Below, piece by piece: positions 21,187 to 25,797 of a stretch of 25,797 nucleotides of DNA. Source of the DNA: an uncultured Clostridia bacterium (GTDB taxonomy: Bacteria > Bacillota > Clostridia > Christensenellales > Aristaeellaceae); contig CALGBY010000097.1 in the NCBI GenBank assembly GCA_937886445.1, forward strand, positions 1 through 25,797, given 5' to 3'. The first letter of the stretch is position 1, and every line of letters starts with the position of its first letter. The notes below the pieces were generated by a model, which was not told where the DNA came from, made no database searches, and saw nothing but the letters and a program-made list of their open reading frames with translations. Position numbers and translations under genes: made by a program.

Positions 21187-22557
21187 TTATTTTGAATAAT
21201 CGTAATATGTGGAATAATACACCTTGTTTTTTTCAAACGGGATACCGGCATTCGCAAACAGTTCCTCCACTGTGCAGAACAAAAAGCCGCGGCCTTCAAG
21301 GTTGGTCAGGATCTTATCCAGATAGCGGCAGCAATCGGCATTCAGGTCATGCATCAGCACGACATCCCCGTTCTTCACCATATCCTTTACCTGCTTGTAT
21401 ATGGTTTCCACCTTGTGCATATCGTCACCGATATCACCGCTCACAAGGCTCCAGTGTATGAAGGGAAGGCCGTAATCACGGTTGATCATCGCAAGCTCCT
21501 TTCCGCCGGGCGCGCGGATCAGGGACGGCCCTCTGCCGATGATCCCGCTCATTTCCTTTTCCATACGGTCGCGCCAGGAGAAGAGCTGATTTTCCTTCCA
21601 GTCATAGTCATGCTTGTAATTGTGGCTTTGCACGCTGCAGCCGGAATCATGTTCGCGGCACAGAAGACCCGCGTAGCTCTTCATACGGTCTCCTACCACA
21701 AAAAAGGTGCCTGATGCTCCGTGATAACGCAGCGTATTCAGTACATCACGCGTATAGCCGGCCGCGGGGCCGTCGTCAAAGGTAAGCGCCACCTTTTTGA
21801 AACGGCTGTTATCCGTCTGGCGATACGCTTCCTCCGTCATATAATCACGGATCTCACTGTAATAGACAGAAACATGCATCAGCGTTTTTTTGCCCTCATA
21901 CAGGCTGTCCGCCCGGAAGGTGAGGATCAGCCGCGCCGCAGTAAGGCAGAAGGAGGCGTTTCTCAGCCCTTCCTCTGAGCAAAGAGCATCCAGCTTTTCC
22001 GCGTCCGCCGCCTCCTCCGGCCAATAGGCGGACAGGCTCTCTCTCACCGACGCGCACAGAATCTCCCACGCGGGGCTGCCCTCAGGAAAAACATCTCCGA
22101 GCGTGATCCTTTTGCCGGTCTCAATGTCATATACGCGGCTTTCGGTATCGATATACTCAACACTTTCAGGAACGGAATACCTTGTGATCAGCAGAAAGCT
22201 CATCCAGCTTGTACCGGTGCGCCATACCTCCGCTCCGGTATCCAGCTCGGTAAACACCGTCTGATTCTTTCCCGGCAGCAGATGCAGCGCACTTTGATGC
22301 ATTTCCTCCAGCCTTTCGCGCAGCTCAGCGTTCACATCTTCATTCACCGTAACGGGCAGGGTAAGTCGGGAGGACACATTCTTATGCAGCCGCTCCTCCG
22401 CTGTTTCCTGATGAAACACAAGGTATTCCGGCATCCCGGTATAAAGCTCTTTCTTCTCCCCTTCGCAGAACGCGCCCGGGGAAGGCAGCAGCCCCAAAAG
22501 CAATACAAGCAAAATGATGACGGCTGCTTTTTCGTATTTCAAACCGTTCTTTAACAA
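21187..22557 (-). CDS. Polysaccharide deacetylase, PdaC-like (DUF3298 plus NodB domain)
   Basis: A 456-residue exported carbohydrate esterase (family 4). The start is read as TTG 22557, with GGAGG 8 bases upstream; the frame remains open further but overlaps the transporter gene. Signal sequence at residues about 8-32. An N-terminal DUF3298-like domain (about 60-235: YIDTESRVYDIETGKRITLG, LTFRADSLYEG) precedes the NodB domain. Catalytic motifs: TFDDGP (about 243-248), SHNYKH (about 295-300), RAPGG in place of RxPY-type (about 332), SGDIGDD and VVLMHD (about 385). Metal-binding Asp/His/His are present. Known relatives deacetylate peptidoglycan sugars and give lysozyme resistance. Second gene after an AEC transporter, 19 bases apart. 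Confidence 0.9.
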   Translation of the reverse strand: MLKNGLKYEKAAVIILLVLLLGLLPSPGAFCEGEKKELYTGMPEYLVFHQETAEERLHKNVSSRLTLPVTVNEDVNAELRERLEEMHQSALHLLPGKNQTVFTELDTGAEVWRTGTSWMSFLLITRYSVPESVEYIDTESRVYDIETGKRITLGDVFPEGSPAWEILCASVRESLSAYWPEEAADAEKLDALCSEEGLRNASFCLTAARLILTFRADSLYEGKKTLMHVSVYYSEIRDYMTEEAYRQTDNSRFKKVALTFDDGPAAGYTRDVLNTLRYHGASGTFFVVGDRMKSYAGLLCREHDSGCSVQSHNYKHDYDWKENQLFSWRDRMEKEMSGIIGRGPSLIRAPGGKELAMINRDYGLPFIHWSLVSGDIGDDMHKVETIYKQVKDMVKNGDVVLMHDLNADCCRYLDKILTNLEGRGFLFCTVEELFANAGIPFEKNKVYYSTYYDYSK

Positions 22558-22576
22558 ATTCCTATCCTCCGTATCC

Positions 22577-23545
22577 TTACAGTCCGCCAAGAGCGGTATA
22601 GGCAAATGAGAGCAGCGGCATGGTCGCGATGCACAGTACAGTGGTCACAATGCCGATCACGCCGGCATAATCCGCGTCCCTTCCGTACAGCTGGCTCATA
22701 TTGGTCACAGTGGAAGCGGCAGGCGAGGCCGTGGCCAGAAATACGATATACAGCACCTTTCTGCTCTCTGTTTCCGGCAGCACCCTTCCGAAAAGCGCGA
22801 ATAGGAGCAGGGTGAATACCGGGAACACAAGCAGCCGGATACAGGCGACAAGCCATACCCGCTTATAGGAAAACAGCTTTTTCAGGTCCATTCCGCCCAG
22901 CAGCATACCGATAATGATCATCGATACCGGGCCGATCAGCCCGCCCAGCATGCCTACCCCGTCCTTTATAAAGCCGGGCAGAGTAAAGCCGGTCACAAAC
23001 AACAGCAGCCCGGCGATGATCGCGATCACAGCCGGAGTAAGCAGTACTTTCTTTACCGCCGTAAGCAGCTTCTCCTTCATACCTGCCGTGTTCTGCCCGT
23101 TATCCTCCATACAGGACCGGCAATGCGTCCACAGGAACAGCAGTTGTACGGAGATAAAGGCCACGGTATAGATCACATACTGCGCGCCCAGCGCCGCCTC
23201 GATCAGGGGAATGATGATGTTTCCCGCATTGGAATACACCGTGCTCATACGCTCCGTCACATCGGGAAGGATCGTCTTCTTTGCCGCCCTGCCCAGCAGC
23301 ATCAGCACCGTCTGCGCGGCAAAGGCCGCGATAAAGGCAAGCAGCAGGTTGTTCCTTACCTCCGGCGTGTTCTCCACCTGAAACGCGCCCAGCACCGAGC
23401 AGGGCACAAACACATATAATAGCAATACAGAAAGCGTTCTGCCGTGTTCCGCCTTCAGGGCTTTGAGCTTTACGGTAAGAAAGCCCGCCAGAAGGCAGAC
23501 AAAAAGAGACGCGATCTTGAAAAGCAGATCCAGTGCCAAGGACAC
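22577..23545 (-). CDS. AEC-family (auxin efflux carrier-like) membrane transporter
   Basis: A 322-residue membrane protein with about ten hydrophobic segments in two halves, the usual length for the AEC family. Family features are YVFVPCSVLGAF in the first half, SNAGNIIIPLIEAALG (the conserved NxGn-[LI]P crossover region) and ATASPAASTVTNMSQLYG in the second half. Bacterial AEC members export small organic acids such as malate or malonate; the substrate here is unknown. GTG 23545 is the start, with AAGGTGA 6 bases upstream. It probably heads an operon with the deacetylase. No strong promoter was found in the repeat-filled upstream region. Confidence 0.9.
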   Translation of the reverse strand: MSLALDLLFKIASLFVCLLAGFLTVKLKALKAEHGRTLSVLLLYVFVPCSVLGAFQVENTPEVRNNLLLAFIAAFAAQTVLMLLGRAAKKTILPDVTERMSTVYSNAGNIIIPLIEAALGAQYVIYTVAFISVQLLFLWTHCRSCMEDNGQNTAGMKEKLLTAVKKVLLTPAVIAIIAGLLLFVTGFTLPGFIKDGVGMLGGLIGPVSMIIIGMLLGGMDLKKLFSYKRVWLVACIRLLVFPVFTLLLFALFGRVLPETESRKVLYIVFLATASPAASTVTNMSQLYGRDADYAGVIGIVTTVLCIATMPLLSFAYTALGGL

Positions 23546-23589
23546 TTCCGGTCACCTTCGTCAAAAATGTTATTCCCTCACAGGGATAG

Positions 23590-23787
23590 GTTTGGAAATG
23601 TATACGGATCATTTTCAAACAGCCCATTGATGCCTTTCCGGAGGGCGGGGCATAAGTTTGAAAATCGTGTTCGGCCGATCTTCAGACAGCCCGTCGACGC
23701 CTCATCTGGGGATTATCAGTTATTAACTATAAGTTAATAGTTATACACTATGAGCTGTAAAGCTCATTACCGGAGGGCGGGGCATAA
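23590..23787. repeat. Cluster of dispersed hairpin repeats
   Basis: Copy A: GTTTGGAAATG (23590-23600) pairs with CATTTTCAAAC (23610-23620), followed by AGCCCATTGATGCC. Copy B: GTTTGAAAATC (23656-23666) pairs with GATCTTCAGAC (23677-23687), followed by AGCCCGTCGACGCC. The 18-mer CCGGAGGGCGGGGCATAA is identical at 23638-23655 and 23770-23787. Just before the second 18-mer lies a third, unrelated hairpin, ATGAGCT-GTAA-AGCTCAT (23750-23767). The array fills much of the 426-base gap (23546-23971) between divergent genes; no coding region is supported in it. Confidence 0.8.
23723..23737. promoter_or_regulatory. A/T-rich palindrome TTAACT-ATA-AGTTAA
   Basis: A perfect inverted repeat inside an A/T-rich island (about 23712-23750) in an otherwise GC-rich region. 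TAACTAT and ATAGTTA form an overlapping second inverted repeat. Candidate operator for the divergent transporter or amylase genes; weak -10-like hexamers nearby (GATAAT on minus, CACTAT on plus) lack good -35 partners. Confidence 0.35.
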
Positions 23788-23908
23788 ACATGGTATATCG
23801 CCTTTTTCCGTTTCTGTCAAGCGGTACACGCAAATTCGCGTCCGATCACGAAGTTACCCGTGGTATCAAACGATCCGGAGCGTTCCGCTGCAAATTTTTG
23901 TGGATAAA

Positions 23909-23929
23909 AACGCAAAAAAGCGTTACAAT
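23909..23929 (+). promoter_or_regulatory. Possible -10 box overlapped by an inverted repeat, upstream of the GH13 gene
   Basis: TACAAT (23924-23929) is a plausible -10 box about 45 bases before the start; the -35 region is poor (GTGGAT at 18 bp). AACGC-AAAAAA-GCGTT (23909-23924) is a perfect inverted repeat overlapping it, suited to a sugar-responsive repressor. No regulator gene is adjacent. Confidence 0.4.
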
Positions 23930-23971
23930 ACAGAAAACGGCATCGCCGAAATACTTGATCGGAGGTATCCT

Positions 23972-25540
23972 ATGTGCTGTCAAAAGCAGCCGGCCTGGCT
24001 TTCACAGGCGGTATTCTATGAGATCTACCCCCAAAGCTTTCTTGATACCGATTCAGACGGCATCGGCAATTTTGAAGGCATCATTCAAAAGCTGGATTAC
24101 ATAAAAAGCATCGGCTGCAATGCCCTGTGGCTGAACCCCTGCTTTGATTCCCCCTTCGGCGACGCCGGTTACGATGTGCGTGATTACCGCCGCGCGGCTC
24201 CGCGTTACGGGACAAACGATGATCTGAAGCGCCTGTTTGACACGGCGCATGAAAAGGGCCTCCATGTTCTGCTGGACTTGGTGCCCGGTCACACCTCAGT
24301 GGAGCATCCATGGTTCATAAAGAGTATGGAAGCTGAACAAAATGAATATACCGACCGCTATATCTGGACGGACAGCGTATGGGAAGCGCCGACGGATCTG
24401 GGCTGCATACGCGGTATGTCCCGGCGCAACGGCTGTGCCGCGGTCAATTTCTTTTCCTCTCAGCCGGCGCTCAACTACGGCTATGAGCATCCGGAAAAGC
24501 CTTGGCAGCAGGGTATGGACGCACCCGGCCCGCGCGCCACGCTTGCCGAAATGATGGATATCATGCGCTTCTGGCTCGGCACGGGCTGCGACGGCTTCCG
24601 GGTGGATATGGCCGGTTCGCTTGTAAAGGGTGATCCCGGTCACACAGGCATCCTTCGGCTCTGGCAGGAAGTACGCGCATTTCTGGACAGGGAATTTCCC
24701 GATGCCGCCATCATATCTGAATGGGGCGAGCCTGATCTCTCCCTTCAGGCAGGCTTCCATATGGATTTTCTCCTGCATTTCGGCCCCTCTCACTACAATG
24801 ATCTGTTCCGTTCGGAGCATGCGTACTTTTCAGGAGATGAGCAGGGAGACGCTTCCCTCTTTATCGCCCGCTACAATGAGTGCATGAAGAAATCCGGCGG
24901 AAAAGGCCTGATGTGCATTCCGTCCGGCAATCATGATATGGACCGTCTTGCCCGCGGCATTCCGGACGAAGCGCACCGCAAGCTGGCATTCCTGTTCCTG
25001 CTTACCGTTCCCGGTGCTCCCTTCATCTATTACGGAGATGAGATCGGTATGCGCTATGTTGAAAACCTGACCAGCGTTGAAGGCGGATACGAACGCACCG
25101 GCTCCCGCTCTCCCATGCAGTGGGACCATACGCCCAATTCGGGCTTCAGCCGCGCCCCGAAGGAGACCCTCTACATCGCTCAGGATCCCGATCCTGACCG
25201 TCCCACCGTTGAAAAAGCGGAAGCGGACACATCATCCCTGCTGTGGGAGATCCGCAGGCTTCTCGCCGTGCGCTCCGCTTGCCCGGCGCTTGGCAACCTC
25301 GCGGGCATCCGTTTCCTTACAGAAGAAAAGAATACCTATCCCCTTGCCTATCTTCGCTATACCGATGAGGAAAGGCTGCTTGTGCTGATCAATCCTTCCG
25401 ACCGTGAACAGTGCTTCTCCTGCGGCGAAACACTTTGCAGCGCCGTATTTACCCTGTTCTCCGGTGTCTCTCAGCAGGACGGTGTCATCCGTGTGCCGGC
25501 CTGCTCCGGCGGCGTATACAGGCTGAAGCAGGAAAGATAA
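23972..25540 (+). CDS. Cytoplasmic GH13 glycoside hydrolase (oligo-glucosidase/amylase-like)
   Basis: A 522-residue GH13 enzyme acting on alpha-glucosidic links or related sugars. ATG 23972 follows GGAGG by 6 bases; no signal peptide, so it acts inside the cell. Motifs: Ca-binding-like DTDSDGIGNFEGI (about 25-37), region I DLVPGH (102-107), QPALN near 164-168, region II GFRVDM with nucleophile Asp 212, region III ISEWGEP with acid/base Glu 250, region IV SGNHDMDR with Asp 322. QPALN is close to the QPDLN of the oligo-1,6-glucosidase subfamily. The C-terminal beta domain runs to the end (LLVLINPSDREQCF). All three catalytic carboxylates are present. Substrate is not certain. Single gene with its own terminator. 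Confidence 0.92.
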   Translation: MCCQKQPAWLSQAVFYEIYPQSFLDTDSDGIGNFEGIIQKLDYIKSIGCNALWLNPCFDSPFGDAGYDVRDYRRAAPRYGTNDDLKRLFDTAHEKGLHVLLDLVPGHTSVEHPWFIKSMEAEQNEYTDRYIWTDSVWEAPTDLGCIRGMSRRNGCAAVNFFSSQPALNYGYEHPEKPWQQGMDAPGPRATLAEMMDIMRFWLGTGCDGFRVDMAGSLVKGDPGHTGILRLWQEVRAFLDREFPDAAIISEWGEPDLSLQAGFHMDFLLHFGPSHYNDLFRSEHAYFSGDEQGDASLFIARYNECMKKSGGKGLMCIPSGNHDMDRLARGIPDEAHRKLAFLFLLTVPGAPFIYYGDEIGMRYVENLTSVEGGYERTGSRSPMQWDHTPNSGFSRAPKETLYIAQDPDPDRPTVEKAEADTSSLLWEIRRLLAVRSACPALGNLAGIRFLTEEKNTYPLAYLRYTDEERLLVLINPSDREQCFSCGETLCSAVFTLFSGVSQQDGVIRVPACSGGVYRLKQER

Positions 25541-25571
25541 AGCTTCATACAACTGCACATCGCATTTTCCG

Positions 25572-25613
25572 AATGATACCGTGAGTTTATCCTCCGGTAT
25601 CATTTGTTTATTT
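25572..25613 (+). terminator. Terminator of the GH13 gene
   Basis: AATGATACCG (25572-25581) pairs with CGGTATCATT (25595-25604), followed by an interrupted T tract TGTTTATTTG. Moderate strength. Bases 25614-25714 hold no gene; a palindrome TTGGAT-GG-ATCCAA lies at 25695-25708. Confidence 0.72.
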
Positions 25614-25714
25614 GCTTTTGAATATGACTATCCGCAAACGGTTATAACGAAAAACAGCCTTCCTTTGAATGCATCATAAACGCAGACAGCCTGTTTGGAT
25701 GGATCCAAGCAACG

Positions 25715-25740
25715 AAAAAGGACACTCACATGGAGTGTCC
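25715..25740 (-). terminator. Terminator of the rRNA operon
   Basis: On the minus strand GGACACTC-CATGT-GAGTGTCC (complement of 25720-25740) is followed by TTTTT (complement of 25715-25719). It lies just past the 3' end of the 5S rRNA. Confidence 0.9.
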
Positions 25741-25745
25741 TGATA

Positions 25746-25797
25746 TGGAATCCGGCGGCGATCTATCCTCCCGGGCCGTGTCCAGCCAAGTACTTTC
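25746..25797 (-). rRNA. rrf: 5S ribosomal RNA, 3' part (runs off the window)
   Basis: The complement of the last 52 bases contains GTACTTGGCTGGACACGGCC, then CGGGAGGATAGATCGCCGCC, the conserved 3' half of bacterial 5S rRNA (loop D/E and helix IV region). The 3' end is set near 25746 by the GGATTCC terminal-stem strand and may be off by a few bases. The rest of the 5S and the 23S and 16S genes are expected beyond the right edge on the minus strand. Confidence 0.92.

Noticed and set aside
25660..25700. Another copy of the dispersed hairpin repeat (CAGACAGCCTGTTTGG)
   Set aside because: Only short word matches in the wrong order; the conserved blocks of the element are absent.

Overview
The window looks like a chromosomal segment of a moderately GC-rich, low-branching member of the Clostridia (Bacillota), possibly an uncultured gut or rumen lineage. 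The support is a T-box leader in front of proS, sigma-A promoters close to TTGACA-17-TATAAT, strong GGAGG ribosome sites with some GTG and TTG starts, Sec and lipobox signal peptides, no outer-membrane genes, and secreted proteins with Thr-Pro linkers. The genus cannot be named from sequence alone. About 18 protein genes plus the edge of an rRNA operon (3' part of 5S rRNA) are supported. No phage, insertion sequence, CRISPR array or tRNA was found.

Layout. Bases 279-3860 (+): a GNAT acetyltransferase, then a tight run of low-molecular-weight tyrosine phosphatase, divergent peptide deformylase, secreted phage-lysozyme-like protein and SRAP-domain protein. Bases 3935-6055 (-): prolyl-tRNA synthetase under a T-box, followed by a small membrane protein with its own promoter. 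Bases 6167-7936 (-): a secreted protein with a Tyr/Thr/Pro tandem repeat, divergent from 8204-9948 (+), a membrane-anchored von Willebrand-like protein and a P-loop (uridine-kinase-like) kinase. Bases 10058-13862 (-): a three-gene envelope operon of two paralogous polytopic membrane proteins and a repeat-rich lipoprotein, function unknown. Bases 14108-16249 (-): a GHMP sugar kinase with a fused N-terminal helix-turn-helix plus a sugar-1-phosphate nucleotidyltransferase, probably a sugar salvage and activation pair. Bases 16410-18477 (-): a lipoprotein and a SurA/PrsA-like foldase, divergent from 18789-21120 (+), a small unknown protein overlapping a secreted CotH-kinase protein. Bases 21187-23545 (-): an AEC-family transporter and a PdaC-like polysaccharide deacetylase. 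Bases 23972-25540 (+): a cytoplasmic GH13 glucosidase/amylase. The window ends in the 3' part of a 5S rRNA (-).

Themes. Many products act in the cell envelope or outside the cell: lysozyme-like, deacetylase, foldase, CotH, two lipoproteins, the repeat protein and the polytopic proteins. The most unusual signals are (1) a dispersed intergenic hairpin repeat of about 65 bp with one clear pair of copies and partial copies elsewhere, (2) a 10-mer AATTTACATT shared by two divergent promoter regions, (3) phased AATATG repeats abutting the promoter of the unknown membrane operon, (4) the HTH-kinase fusion, and (5) the TPTPTYYYYR repeat array. All functions are inferred by reading sequence; no database search was run.
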